A DNA stretch of 64,000 nucleotides from Moniliophthora roreri (taxonomy: Eukaryota; Basidiomycota; Agaricomycetes; Agaricales; Marasmiaceae): the NCBI GenBank assembly GCA_001466705.2, contig LATX02000233.1, positions 372,001-436,000 on the forward strand, written 5' to 3'. The notes under the pieces were generated by a model that saw only the letters and a list, made by a program, of their open reading frames with translations, searched no databases and was not told where the DNA came from. The translations under genes and the position numbers were made by a program. Each line of letters opens with the position of its first letter. The stretch's first letter is position 1. Positions 45,736-56,675 of the stretch are shown piece after piece.

Positions 45736-47776
45736 TCATCGTCCTTGCCGTCCACCTTCTTCTGCAACTTCGGTTTCGTCGTCTTCGTCATCATAATATT
45801 CTTCTTCATCGTCGTCATCGAATTCGCCTTCGTCCATTGCCTCTTTCAACTGAATAATTCAAAGTTATCAGCGACTGTGAGTAATCTTGGTACCCGGAGC
45901 CAGATACTCACCATTTCTATGAGTTCATGACACTCGTTGAGGTGGGCCATGATAATACCCTGTCCTTCCGGTATAGATCCATCTGACCCCACAAACTTTC
46001 CATCTTTTCGCCTTGATTCTATCTGATGGAGTGCTAATTGATACTGAACGAAATGATATTAGCTTGGGCGAATAATGACCAGCTTTTGCACGTACAGGAT
46101 AGAGATCTCGCGGGGTGAAAGGACCTCCGTACTTGAGCACCTCATTAAGACATTTCTTCACAGTGGACAGCTTGTTTGCCTGGGAGCAATCAATGAGGCT
46201 TTACACGTTTGTCGTACAGGCATCATACTCACAATCGGCATTAACTCCTCCGACACTGGCTCGCTTGACGAAAGTAGGCGATAGATGAGGCCATAACACC
46301 GCCGTAGTAGATACAGAAGGACCTGGATGACATCAAGTAGCACGCCCTTCCATAGTCAAAGCTGCTCACATATTGACCCTCGGGTCGATTGCCCTCCGAA
46401 TCCAAAAACTTCCCATCAATCCGCATCTTATCAATCTCCTGTAAACTCAATGAATAATTCCACAGATCAGTCTCTCTGAGACTCCATCTATGGGTAAGAA
46501 CAAGCCCTTCTAATTCGGTCCGGATATCGCTGAGACGGTCGTGAATCGGCTTGAGTGATGAAGGGACACGTTTGGAGTCCTCGTTGGCTTTGATTTCTTG
46601 CGCAATCTCGAAACATTCCTCCAATAATGACGAGCATATGGCTTGAGATGCGGGAACGATGCCTCCGGGACCTAGGAACTTTCCATCTACACGCTGTCTG
46701 TTTCAAGTGTTGGCCGCAAATGGCAGCAGAGCGGAATGACGTCAATTAGCAGATGTGATGTTGGTGTAGTTTGGCAGCGAGTACTCAACGAGTCGATCTT
46801 GCGGAGTTCTTCCTGTATTGGTTTGAGCTCAGCCTTGTGCGAACCTTCCTTTGCCGCAAGAGCGACGAGCTTCCGCCGGATAGTAACGAGCTTTTCGTGA
46901 ATGGGAGTGAGCTCGACTGATAGCACAGAGAGTGACTCTTCCAAGGATTTGACGATATCATCTATATCACAAATGTGTCAAAAAGGGAGATGGCAGTTGA
47001 TAAAGATTCGTACGCACCACACTTGTTAAGCTGTCTCTCCAATAGTTTAATGAGTGCCTCCGGATGTTTCCCTTCTGCTGCATCTTTTTGGAGGATGCCT
47101 CGCAACTCTTTGATACGCTTCTGGAACGGGGCTAGATCGGACTCGTTGTATAATGCGGATTCATTCATATGGTTGAGAATTTGCTGGTGATCATCGTTAG
47201 CAAGACAATCCCAAGAGAGAGATCAAGAGGTGATTTCTCTAGCACAATCAAAATATTGCACAAGATGAACGGCTTCGGGAGTCAAGTTGTAGAGGTAAGA
47301 CCTACCCTCATCGACGCTATTTGTGAATAAGTCGCCGGTGCATCCCTCGTCTTACCGATCGTCAAGTAGAATAGTGAAAGGAGGCTGAAAACATCAGCAA
47401 GTGTCGTATCCAGTCGATTGTTATATGCCGTCTTGTCGTCTCGGACGTCGTTCAACTTGGTGACTGGAAATGGTATGTGAGCGATTAGGAAACCATGTTC
47501 AGATATGACTCACACACCTTGCTTTACTACCGCCTGGTACAGTTGATTGACATCAGAGGCCTTGATGAATTCTCCTCTGTCCTTCTTGAGAGCAGTTAAT
47601 CTGTTCCGTATGCTGCATTTAGGGAATGAGTCATTGAATATGGTGCAATCCAGCTTGCGAGCGTACTTGACTAGAGCCTCAAGAATGGGGAGTTCTGTGA
47701 TGGGACTGACATGAGAGAACTAGCAAGCCTAAACTTTTCACCAGGATGTACCTTCTTGAGGAACCGGTTCTGCCAT
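45736..47776 (-). CDS. DUF2408-type conserved fungal protein with three internal repeats
   Basis: Starts MAEPVPQEELPILEALVKYA and continues ARKLDCTIFNDSFPKC and DVNQLYQAVVKQG over many small exons to about 520 residues. The protein is almost wholly helical (LLERQLNKC, LTPIHEKLVTIRRKLVALAA). Three copies of a short unit are visible: VDGKFLGPGGIVPASQ, IDGKFLDSEGNRPEGQ and KDGKFVGSDGSIPEGQ. Each is followed by a helix starting with an AICSSLLEECFE-, LLYLLRRCYG- or MAHLNECHEL-like run. The C-terminus is very acidic (EFDDDDEEEYYDDEDDETE). I assign it to the fungal DUF2408 group from memory of similar proteins. The biochemical role is unknown. It lies on the same strand as RPF1, 176 bases upstream. 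Confidence 0.7.
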
Positions 47777-48113
47777 TCTGAACCAAGTCTTGCTCGAGGG
47801 GGCGTTATTCTGGGGTCTTGTCTAAACTTTGCCTTTCCCACGACTCTGAACGGACCTTGAGGATAGTCGATAATGCAGAATTCTAGGAATTGCTCTCGAG
47901 TTGGAATGCAAATGGAGCTGGATCGATGGATCCTGAGAGTATGATGGAGAAAGGAGAGCAAGTCGCGTCAAAAAAGTTATAGGACTTGGTCCTTGGTCGC
48001 GTATGGCCGGCCACGTGCCGACGCCATATATCTGGAGATCATCGCCGAAAGTCCTTGGACTGCAACGTCGACCATCCCTTTTCCACCCAACCCTTGTATT
48101 CGCCTTTTCCATC
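47777..48113. promoter_or_regulatory. Divergent intergenic region, DUF2408-type gene/tropomyosin
   Basis: About 335 bases between opposite starts. No exon or repeat is evident. It probably holds both promoters. Confidence 0.35.
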
Positions 48114-48771
48114 ATGACTGCTCAGATCAAAGAGGTACGAGTCCATTACCGGCTTAATTACGCCCTCTTCTCACTTGATTTCTCCCTAGAAATTGAACAA
48201 CTTGCGTATCGAGGCCGATGCTGCTACCGAGCGTGCAGAAGCTGCGGAGGCCAAGAACAAGAAACTTGAGCAGTCGTTGTTAGAGAAAGAGCAAGAAATC
48301 TCATCTCTTCAGCACAAGCTCGGTTTGGCTGAAGCTGATCTGGATAAGGCCGAAGGCAAGCTGGCAGAGTCAAAGGCTGCCCTGTCGGAAGGGGAGTACT
48401 CCAAGACGACAAGCGAGGGCTTACAACGGAAGGTCCAGCTCCTAGAAGAAGAGCTCGATGCCGCTGAGAAGAATCTCAAGGAAACTGTCGAGAAGTAGGT
48501 TTATGTGCTGTCCCCGTTTCGCTTACTGCTGACCGTTATCACCCGCGATCAGGTTGAGGCAGGTCGATGTGAAGGCAGAACACTTTGAGCGTCAAGTGCA
48601 ACGAGTCGAGCAGGAGAGAGATCAGTGGGAGAAGAAATACGAGGTACGTTATCGCGCCCATCGATCACACCTCTGGCACGTACTGATGACTTTGTGTAGG
48701 AAGAACGCACCAAGCACGAAGACCTCAAGAGAGAATTCGAGGAACTCAACCGCGAGATCCAAGGACTATAA
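48114..48771 (+). CDS. Tropomyosin
   Basis: Four exons joined at 48134/48190, 48494/48553 and 48643/48700 give about 162 residues, close to fission yeast Cdc8. The protein is a single unbroken coiled coil: MTAQIKEKLNNLRIEADAA, AEAAEAKNKKLEQSLLEKEQ, ADLDKAEGKLAES, VQLLEEELDAAEKN, then LRQVDVKAEHFERQVQ and EFEELNREIQGL. The IEAD and LLEEELDAAE blocks are highly conserved in fungal tropomyosins. It stabilises formin-made actin cables and the contractile ring. The first exon of seven codons is tiny, which explains why an automatic call might start at an internal codon. Confidence 0.93.
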
Positions 48772-49082
48772 TCTCACCCCTCACCCCTGTTACGAATTTA
48801 GTCGCCTTAGTTCTCTACATCTTATGACGTATTACCTTCATCGCACCAAGAGTCTTCAATGTCTTGGGTTGATCATCTCTGTTATGTTAGTTGGATTGAG
48901 GTATCATGAGTAGTTGAAATGGTATAATTTGGTTGCTTTATTCGCAACGCCTTTCTAAAACCTGAAACATGCCGCACATATTCTCAACGAATAACAAACC
49001 GTCCCATTTCACAGCACATCGACATCACTCATACATGACAGAATAACACCCTTTACAGAGATCTAAACCGCACGTTTAACGC
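48772..49082. other. 3' intergenic region, tropomyosin/MsrB
   Basis: About 310 bases between two converging genes. No coding or structured element was recognised. Both 3' UTRs must lie here. Confidence 0.4.
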
Positions 49083-49697
49083 TCATTCCTTGTGGAACTT
49101 GAGCGAGATTGAATTTACACAGTGACGTTCGTCCGCTAGAGTCAAACTAGTCAGCATTGCCTCTTCGTGCATGTTATAATCGCAAGACATACTCGGTGTG
49201 GGGAATCCTTCTCCCTTGAAAACATGTCCTAGATGGCCTCCACACGCAGTACAGGTAATTTCAATCCGTCTCATACCCCATGAAACATCTTCATGGCGTG
49301 ATACTGCGCCAGGAATGGCTGTCAAGGAGAGAGAGCCTGAATAGGTCAAGTCATCATAGTGACATTATCCATACCGTCAAAGAATGCAGGCCAACCACAA
49401 CCACTCTACACACAAGGCATTCAGCGAGGTTGCATCGACACGTAGAAGTATATAAACTAACGTTGAATTTGGTACTGCTCTTGTACAATGGTGTGCCGCA
49501 CCCTGCACATTCGTATACACCTTGGTCGGAATGCTTGTCATATTCTCCGGTACCGGGGTGTTCTGTGCCTTTCTGGCGTAGGATTCTAAACTGCGGGATG
49601 TATGCACACAGATACTTGATGATGATGAAAAGGTACGGCATACCTGTTCCGGGGAAAGAATAGCTCTCCATTCTTCCTCTGATTTAGATTTGGACAT
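49083..49697 (-). CDS. Peptide methionine-R-sulfoxide reductase B
   Basis: From [18 protein letters not shown] the protein runs [64 protein letters not shown] and [14 protein letters not shown]. The two CxxC pairs are the structural zinc site. RHCVNS carries the catalytic cysteine. Several small exons, about 150 residues. MsrB reduces the R form of methionine sulfoxide using thioredoxin. The frame is open 42 codons further upstream to an ATG at 49823. The extension is basic and free of acids (SKKLCYKRPVALSLRHVKS), resembling a mitochondrial presequence, so two start sites could give two locations. Confidence 0.92.
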
Positions 49698-50017
49698 GAT
49701 GGTTCTTGACAAAAAAGGCTTGCTGATTGCGGATTTGACGTGACGCAGAGATAAAGCGACTGGTCTTTTATAACAGAGCTTCTTGGATGCTATGCGGGTG
49801 ATATAAACCGAAGAAGGGTGCATTCACGGGCAACGGTGAGGTGGTTGGTCATCGTTGTCGTCGAAGATTAGAAAGACCAGCATGTGACATACAGCCGCGG
49901 AGTGATGATGCAGTCAAAGGAAGCAGCTAGCTGGGAAACGGTATATTAGTTACTAGCTGGCTATAGGACTGATATGTACTGTAACTACAGTATCGTATGA
50001 ATAAGTACAATGACAGT

Positions 50018-51130
50018 CTATCTTACTCGAGACCTCTCTTCCGAGTCCGTGCTGCTGTCGTCTGTGGGATGCTTTGAATGTCCCCTCGAGCTAGAGCCGT
50101 ACGAAAGCTCATCTTCATCAAAAAGTACCTCATCCTCTTCCTCAGGATTCCCTTGTGCATGGCCATTCTGTTTCCCCGGCAAACCCTTGCCTTTCCGGGT
50201 CCTTCCTGGCGGTGCGTTGACGAAATCGGCAAAGCTTGATATGGAGCCGCTATTCGGAGTGCGGAGAGGAAGGCGGTAAAGATCTTCGACGGTCTCTTCA
50301 TCGTCGTCTGGGTATCCCAGAGCACTTTCGTACGTCTCGTTGGAAGGCTGAGCGGGTGCTCGTGAGCGGAGAAGAGAACGATACGACCCTTTTCGAAGGT
50401 GGGACGCGTAAGAATAGATCAACAGGGCGAGATAAAGCTAATTAACCGGTCGTAAGCTTGAAGAAAAGCCCAATGAGATGAGATGTGTGTACGCACCTTG
50501 AGTATCCACGCAAGAATTATAAACGCCGCTGCTGTACCCTTTTCGTGATTCCAGATCTTTTGTGCAGCTGCTACACGTTCTTCGTCTGTCATAGGAATGT
50601 CACTGTGAACTGTTCCTTCTATAATTTCGATTTGAGCGGGGGAGTTGGCCGAATGGTGACCGTCATGGGGATTCTGGAACCACCAGACTGTAGCAAAGTA
50701 GACGGTCCATGATGTTGAAAATATGTGATCCGCAAAGAATAAATGGGCGAAATAAAGGGTTTGCTTTGGATCCTCCTGTGATAGTATACTGTCAGTAACA
50801 ATAAAGGTGGAAAAAGTAGTGACGCTGCACCTCCTTGACTGCCCTCAGTCCCCACACAAGGGCGACCAATGCCAGCACTGAATAAATATACAGACTGAGT
50901 TGTGAGAAGGATCCTCCAGCTCCTGTTACGACTGCTATGAGGCCATAAATTCCTGCGACTTTATTCAGGACCTGTATATACAGCATTTGAGAGTTGAGGG
51001 GGCCAAAGTGAAATTTATGACTGACAGCAAAAAGTAGGGCTACGGTTACGCCGGTTTTAAGATCCAAGAAACCAAGGCATGAAGACAAGGGCCAGAGACG
51101 CCATTCAGGTCGTAACATGAGTTTTGGCAT
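50018..51130 (-). CDS. KEI1: Inositolphosphorylceramide synthase regulatory subunit Kei1
   Basis: The N-terminus MPKLMLRPEWRLW is followed by CLGFLDLKTGVTVALLFAV, VLNKVAGIYGLIAVVTGAGG and LSLYIYSVLALVALVWGL, giving three membrane spans. The loop and fourth span include FAHLFFADHIFSTSWTVYF and WWFQNPHDGHHSANSPAQI, where HDGxxxxNS is typical of Kei1. The C-terminal cytoplasmic tail is Ser/Glu/Asp-rich (EEEDEVLFDEDELS). Kei1 holds IPC synthase in the Golgi and is needed for complex sphingolipid synthesis. About 300 residues in four or five exons. A longer in-frame start at 51244 is less likely because its leader runs into the divergent promoter. Confidence 0.85.
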
Positions 51131-51290
51131 GAAGTGGGGGAGGAAGAGAGAAAAAAGGATATAGCCTACAGGCAGGCAGGCACAGGCAGTGCGTGGGCTG
51201 TTTGGCGACTTGTGGCTGCTGCTACACCCGCCGCTTGCATTCACCTCCTCCTCCTTCTTTTCAGTGTTGTACTTTTATATTTTCCACATC

Positions 51291-52462
51291 ATGGCCACAA
51301 ATTACTTTTCAAACCATTCTCAATCCCGTTTTCTGGCAAATTCAGTTCCCCAGTACCAGCAGCAACAGCAATCAGGGGTAGGCCAACCTGCAACACCTCG
51401 CTCTCGTTTACCATCTTCAAAACATTTCTCCACCTCTGTCTCTTCATCCACTCTCGAACGTTCTTCATCCAAAGAAAACAATTCAAGTGGTCACGGTTCT
51501 CCTTCAAACGGCATCCATCCTCTCAGAAACACGTATGTATGTTCGTAATTCGCCGCGACTTTTACTGGAAAAAATCTTGTGTTTTTACCTCTTTTTTTTT
51601 CTTTTCTTCTCTAGGTGGATATTTTGGTTCCGTCAACACCGCGCTCCTGGAAATAAAATTATCAACTATGAAGAAGGAATTAAAAAGATTTCTGCGTTTA
51701 GTTCGGTGAGTTTTTTCGTTGCATAGTGTGTAATTACAAGTAAACATTCATCATCATCATAGGTCGAATCCTTTTGGTCTCTTTGGACACACCTTACCCC
51801 ACCATCTGCTTTGCAACCCACAACCGACTATCTTCTTTTCCATTCTGGAATTCGCAGACCCGTATGGGAAGATCCATTGAACATTACCGGAGGAAAATGG
51901 ATCATTCGACTCAAGAAGGGCGTTGCAGATCGCATCTGGGAAGACCTCGTTCTCGCTATCCTCGGCGATCAGTTTGACGAGTGTCGACAGGCATCAGATG
52001 GTGGTGGTGAAGTCGCTAGTAGTTGGGAAGATAGCAGCGACTCGGACACGGAATGGCCAGAAATATGTGGTTGTACGATAAGCGTCCGTCAGAGCGAGGA
52101 TATCGTCAGTTTGTGGAATCGGGTAGAGGTTGATATCAAAGTCAGGGAGAGAATTAGGTACGTTCATTGCGGAAATATGGCCCTTTGCAAACGCTCGCTT
52201 CTAGAAACATGTTTAAAAGGGGCCACATACTTTGCCGTGTACGACGTTGGGGACACAATTCTGATCCCTTTTTTTACAGGGACACTATGCGTAAAGTTTT
52301 GCACCTCCCGCCATCTACAATAATGGAATACAAGACGAATAATGGTACGTTGGCGTGCATCTTTACGTCTTCGATCAAGCCCTTGACCGCCTGTTAACAG
52401 ACTCCATGAACGACAAGTCTAGTTTCCGCAACTCCGCGATCGACCGAACACCCTTCTCGTAA
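51291..52462 (+). CDS. 4EHP/eIF4E2-class mRNA cap-binding protein
   Basis: A disordered Ser/Gln-rich N-terminus of about 80 residues precedes the eIF4E fold: HPLRNTWIFWFRQHRAPGN, INYEEGIKKISAFSSVESFW, then LLFHSGIRRPVWED, GGKWIIRLKKGVADRIWED and GCTISVRQSEDIVSLWN. RIRDTMRKVLHLPPSTIMEY and KTNNDSMND close it. The tyrosine in INYEEG stands where canonical eIF4E has the cap-stacking tryptophan 56, and the IMEYKTxxDS ending is a class II hallmark, so this is 4EHP-like rather than the main eIF4E. An acidic insert (SSWEDSSDSDTEWPE) lengthens one loop. 4EHP proteins bind caps weakly and usually repress translation. Four or five exons, about 320 residues. The start is shared with an upstream open frame from 51189. 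Confidence 0.9.
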
Positions 52463-52674
52463 CAGTCGCATCATTCAAGTTTCTTGAAAGTAGGGGTAAA
52501 CACAGCAGCACATATACAGCCCGGGATACGACCTGTGCTATGTGATCTAATGTTTTGTACCTTAAACCAGTTAACTTTATGCTTAACTTGCTACTTGTTC
52601 TTGTACTTGGCTTTCAAAATTATCATTATTCGCTGGCCTCTATTCTAGGAATTTAAGAAGTAGACCTCATCAAG

Positions 52675-53695
52675 TCATACAGTAACGCTTTGCTGATCCT
52701 GAACGTTTTCCATACTCGGCTCGTTCGATTCTATCAATCGTCGTCGTCTATTTGCGCGTGGGTTGAGTATGAGAGCTGCGACAATTACCACCATATCCAT
52801 GGCCTGTAACCACTCGAGAGTTATATAAGGCTGAAACGAGCGAGCTATTCACAGATAACGTACGGTCACCAAAGTATAACCCACTGCGGCAGTAATATCA
52901 AATTCCGGAGCAAAAGCCAAAGACAGGTCGGAGAAGATACCTAAATAAAGCCAAGACATTTTAGCGGTGTCTTGTTTGAAACAAAATGTAGGCTCACCTC
53001 CTGCAGCATCTATAAGCATGAACGTTACCGAAATCCCAATTACCTCTTTTTTCTTCCAAATCTCATAGTATTCAGGCAATAGTCCAACCGCCACCAGAAC
53101 TGAAAACAAAACCCCAAAAGCCTTCACTCCGCTAGTTTGTCCCCGCTCATACGCCGGTCGAAGAGCAAATATCATGCCCACTTCAAACCCAGCACAGACA
53201 ACCATGACACCAATGCACATGGCCAAGGCAGCCGTAGCGGAACGACGTCGACCGTAATATTGACACTATATAACCAGCCGCTGCGAACTAGGACTTCAAG
53301 AATTTACAATTATGTTGCTTCAAAGTACTCGCCTGACCCCATGAACTCAAAGCTAATGCGCAGAAAAGATGCGGTTGGATGATCAGTGGGACGTTGAATT
53401 TTTGAACAATGTTGTATGTTCCGAGAAAGACTCCGGAGATTCCCCATAATAGACTGTTTGATAATGAACACTTCTTGCTTTAGGGTACGGCAGTAAGAAA
53501 TGGGACATACACGAGCCATTCGGATAGTCCATCAGTGCTTTTCGTTCGAAAGCTCTTCCAGATTTGAGGGATGAGTTGAACGGTCCAGCATATTGTACCT
53601 GGGAGTCTAGTTAGCTGATGCGAAAGGTAGAACGCAGATATGAAAACTGTACCAATTGTCCCTAGAACATTCTCTGCAACTGGATTCACCGTCAT
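52675..53695 (-). CDS. PQ-loop repeat membrane protein, copy A
   Basis: Starts MTVNPVAENVLGTIGT and has the first PQ loop ICWTVQLIPQIWKSFRTKS, followed by TDGLSEWLV and LLWGISGVFLGTYNIVQKFN. Further membrane spans are LALAMCIGVMVVCAGF and VLFSVLVAVGLLP. The second loop reads LLPEYYEIWKKKEVIGISV, with PE in place of PQ. The C-terminus has ALILNPRANRRRRLIES with a basic cluster. Seven spans are expected. Relatives include Ypq-type vacuolar cationic amino acid exporters and cystinosin-like carriers, but the substrate is unknown. It is a tandem paralogue of 54060-55140 with the same exon layout. Confidence 0.8.
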
Positions 53696-53710
53696 AATGA
53701 AGGAAGCGAA

Positions 53711-53774
53711 GGAAGAGAGGAAGAGAGGAAGAGAGGAAGAGAGGAAGAGAGGAAGAGAGGAAGAGAGGAAGAGA
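53711..53774. repeat. (GGAAGAGA)8 microsatellite
   Basis: Eight exact copies of an 8-base unit. On the strand of PQ-loop gene A this is a pure TCTCTTCC pyrimidine tract starting about 16 bases upstream of its ATG, so it lies in the leader or core promoter. Repeat number is likely to vary between strains. Confidence 0.95.
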
Positions 53775-54059
53775 GAGAATAAAAAGGATTGGAGTCATGT
53801 CAATGATTTTACAATTGCCGACAGTTTCGGCCGGCTAATAATTCCCCACCGTTGTCGGTTATTGCATCGCCGGTGACGCCGTCGCAAGCTCGGATCCTAC
53901 AAGTGTGTGGTACGTTGAACATCTATTCACCCTTCAACTACTCACATACTAGCACCTCGCTCCCCTCAAAATCAGCGGACAAGCACTCCATTCTGCTGAA
54001 CCACCTGGTTCAGCATTTCTCTGGCAGTTCCACTCTTTGCAGTTGGTGGCTGCACTAGA

Positions 54060-55140
54060 CTATGCTGCCGAAGATTTGTATCATCGATCATCCCGGCCGC
54101 GACTCCCAGCACGTTCAAGATCAATGCCTACTCTGGAAGCATGGTCATTGATAGAAAGCATGCCAGGAGAAGATTGCTCAGATTCCAAAGCTCGCCGTTT
54201 CTTAGCCAGAGGATTCAAAATCAAGGCTGCGACGATGACCGCCATGTCCATGACCTAGTATCCTTAATAACGCCTTGGCTTGGACGGGGAGTATATCGAC
54301 TTACGACGACCAAAATATAATTGATACCCGCAAGGACGTCAAATTTTGGCTTGAACGCTAGGGAAAGTGCTGAAACCAAGCCTGCAAAACCTTCAATTCG
54401 GACTGGGCGACAATAGAAACGCTTGAAAAACGAACCTCCAAGAGCGTCAATCAGCATGAATATCACAGATATCCCGATAACCTCTTTATATCTCCAAATT
54501 TCATGATACTGTGGAAAAAGGGCAGCAGCAATGATTACAACGCTGAAAATCCCAAAGAACTGCATTGCTTTCTCTGCACTTGGGTCGCCATTTCGGTAAG
54601 GAGTACGGATGACATAGACCATACCGACTTCAAAACCGCCGACTAACGTCAATGCTATAGCTAATAAAGCAAGGGATACGGTGAAAGAGCGTCGGTGTCC
54701 GTAGTATTGACACTAGGGAGCATTCCGTAAGCAAACAATATAGGACGAGGTTACGTCTCTTATACATACCTGGCTCCAAGAAACTAGACACAAACTCCCA
54801 AATAGCTGGGGTTGCATGATCAGTGGTACGTTGATATTCTGTATCACCGTGTATGTGCCAAGGAAACCTCCCGCGATTCCCCACCCGAGCCTGTAAAGGA
54901 TTAAATTGTCATGGAAGGGTTCGCCATGAAGCGGCCACATCACATTGTCCATTCGGAGAGACCGTCTGTGGATTTCGTTCTAAAGGTTTTCCATAACTGC
55001 GGGATGAGCTGTATCGTCCAGCAGATTGCGCCTGTATCCAAGGAAGTATAAATGGTCGATTACAATACTTTCTCCCGGGGATCGAATAACCTACCCATCG
55101 TTCCAAGGATATTCTCTGCTACGGGGTTAACGATAGGCAT
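54060..55140 (-). CDS. PQ-loop repeat membrane protein, copy B
   Basis: Starts MPIVNPVAENILGTMGAICW and carries both PQ loops: WTIQLIPQLWKTFRTKSTDG and ALFPQYHEIWRYKEVIGIS. Other matching blocks are LGWGIAGGFLGTYTVIQN, QYYGHRRSFTVSLALLAIAL and VGGFEVGMVYVIRTPYRNGD. The last part is AALILNPLAKKRRALES with a Ser/Arg-rich tail ending DDRYKSSAA. The exon junctions correspond to those in copy A, and the two genes lie head-to-tail 364 bases apart, so they arose by tandem duplication. The proteins have clearly diverged, and only copy B keeps proline-glutamine in loop 2. Likely role is small-molecule transport across an internal membrane. Confidence 0.82.
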
Positions 55141-55746
55141 GTTGGCTAGTCGCTTGGCACTCGTATACGGAAAGTATACTATTCCGACAGGAATCCCTTA
55201 GGATACCACCCTACTTATATACCAGATGCGCACCGAGAAGCCGAAAGAAGCACATCACGCAAGTGTATTTGTCTTCATCAGCGTCATCTTCGTTAATGCA
55301 ATTTTTTCTGAGGATTATACCTTCAATCGTGTGATCAACGTTATTACTCCATCGTAGTCGAGGGGTGTACTTACGGGTGCAGGACTGGCGTTCATTGTCA
55401 AGACTGAAGGCACAGAATATTCATGAGGGGGCGCTTTAGGCGAATACTGTGGGTCGCTTCACCCGAATGGAGCTCGTAATCCACCCATCTCGTGGAAGCT
55501 ACTTTTTATTGATATGGAGAAATCAGAACTATTCATGGCACGTGGGGACGGTGAGGTGAATAATAATTCCAGCCTCGCGGTCGGTTAAATGGACGGGTTG
55601 TAAATAGTTGCGGGAGACAGTGAGGTACCAAGAGAAGGATTGGGATTGTTCCGAATGCAAATACAAGGCATATGTAGCAAGTCCGACCGAGGTAGATGGA
55701 CGAGATTTATGAATACATTTCGAGGTTGACAATCAGAAGGTCCCCA
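55141..55746. other. Intergenic region between TMEM14 and PQ-loop B
   Basis: About 605 bases upstream of copy B and downstream of TMEM14. A 67-codon open frame (55529-55732, minus) has no recognised domain and is probably chance. No TATA box of canonical form was seen. Confidence 0.4.
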
Positions 55747-56220
55747 TTACTCTCGCATCTGAAGGAAAAGCCGACCGTAGTAGATAGCAGAAGCAGTGGC
55801 GGTGACCGTCAGCGTGGCTGGAACAGGGCCTTTACGAGCGCGAGGTAGTGAGGAGAGGAACAGAATGGCCGAAGCACCTGGAAGCGGAATTTAAATACTT
55901 CATCGAAGAAAAGATCATCAGATGAACGCACCTAGGGCACCTTCGATACCATTGGCGGTTCCCTTTCGTATGCTGTCCGCACTCCAGAGATATAAAGCTC
56001 CAACCCTAACGAATGGAGGCGGCTGGGTAAGTATTGGAGGTAGCATATTAGACGGGAACAATGTTCACCCAAGGCCAGCAACCAGAGATGGAATAGAGCG
56101 CGTCCTAGCAAAACCTGTGACACCACCAATAGCGCACAAGCCTCCCATTAAGAATGCTGGGTATGCAGACTGTTGCTGATGTTAGTGAGGAGTACACTGT
56201 TCAACGAACATACAGACCAT
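55747..56220 (-). CDS. TMEM14-family small membrane protein
   Basis: The initiator ATG forms the whole coding part of exon 1. It is followed after an intron by QQSAYPAFLMGGLCAIGGVTG, then FARTRSIPSLVAGLG, VGALYLWSADSIRKG, GASAILFLSSLPRARKGPVP and ATASAIYYGRLFLQMRE. The repeated glycine-rich helices with R-S-I-P-S-L-V-A-G and R-K-G-P-V-P are the TMEM14 signature. Four spans, about 105 residues. Animal TMEM14C moves porphyrin precursors across the mitochondrial inner membrane. The role of fungal members is not certain. Four small exons were needed, which makes this gene easy to miss. Confidence 0.85.
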
Positions 56221-56675
56221 TTCCAAAAGTTTATGGGTTCCTAGAAATCGTGGCTAAGGAAAAACGTTCACGATGGGAGGAGTCAGGGGACGACAATCCC
56301 CGCTTTCCCCACACTGAAGCGGAATCGGAACCGAGCTAATCCGGGCCGCTGACGTGGCCGAGCACATGAAATATGAAAGTCGCTTGTTCAAAGCCGGGAC
56401 TCTCAGTCTGCTTTGCGATAGCGCAACTGTCGATTCAGATTGCATGACATCCTGCTTTCATGTAACCATACTACAACTATTGATACAAGCACTGCGACTG
56501 TCACTGGTTCACATGAGAATCTTCTACAACGGTCGGGAGCATAAATATGGCTTGCAGCCTTCCACGGTCTATGACGCCAAACGCTGACCTGAGCCTATAT
56601 CCCAACTGTTTGAGTCGGTAACCGTATGAGACTGTAAAATGCACTCAGTTCTCCGCCACCACACCAAAGAGGTGG
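56221..56675. other. Intergenic region
   Basis: About 455 bases between two minus-strand genes. A short run near 56340-56395 looks a little like tRNA promoter boxes but does not fold as a tRNA. Nothing else was recognised. Confidence 0.4.

Noticed and set aside
56335..56400. Possible tRNA promoter boxes (TGGCCGAGC and GTTCAAAGCC)
   Set aside because: The boxes are about 35 bases apart and no acceptor stem or anticodon arm can be drawn.
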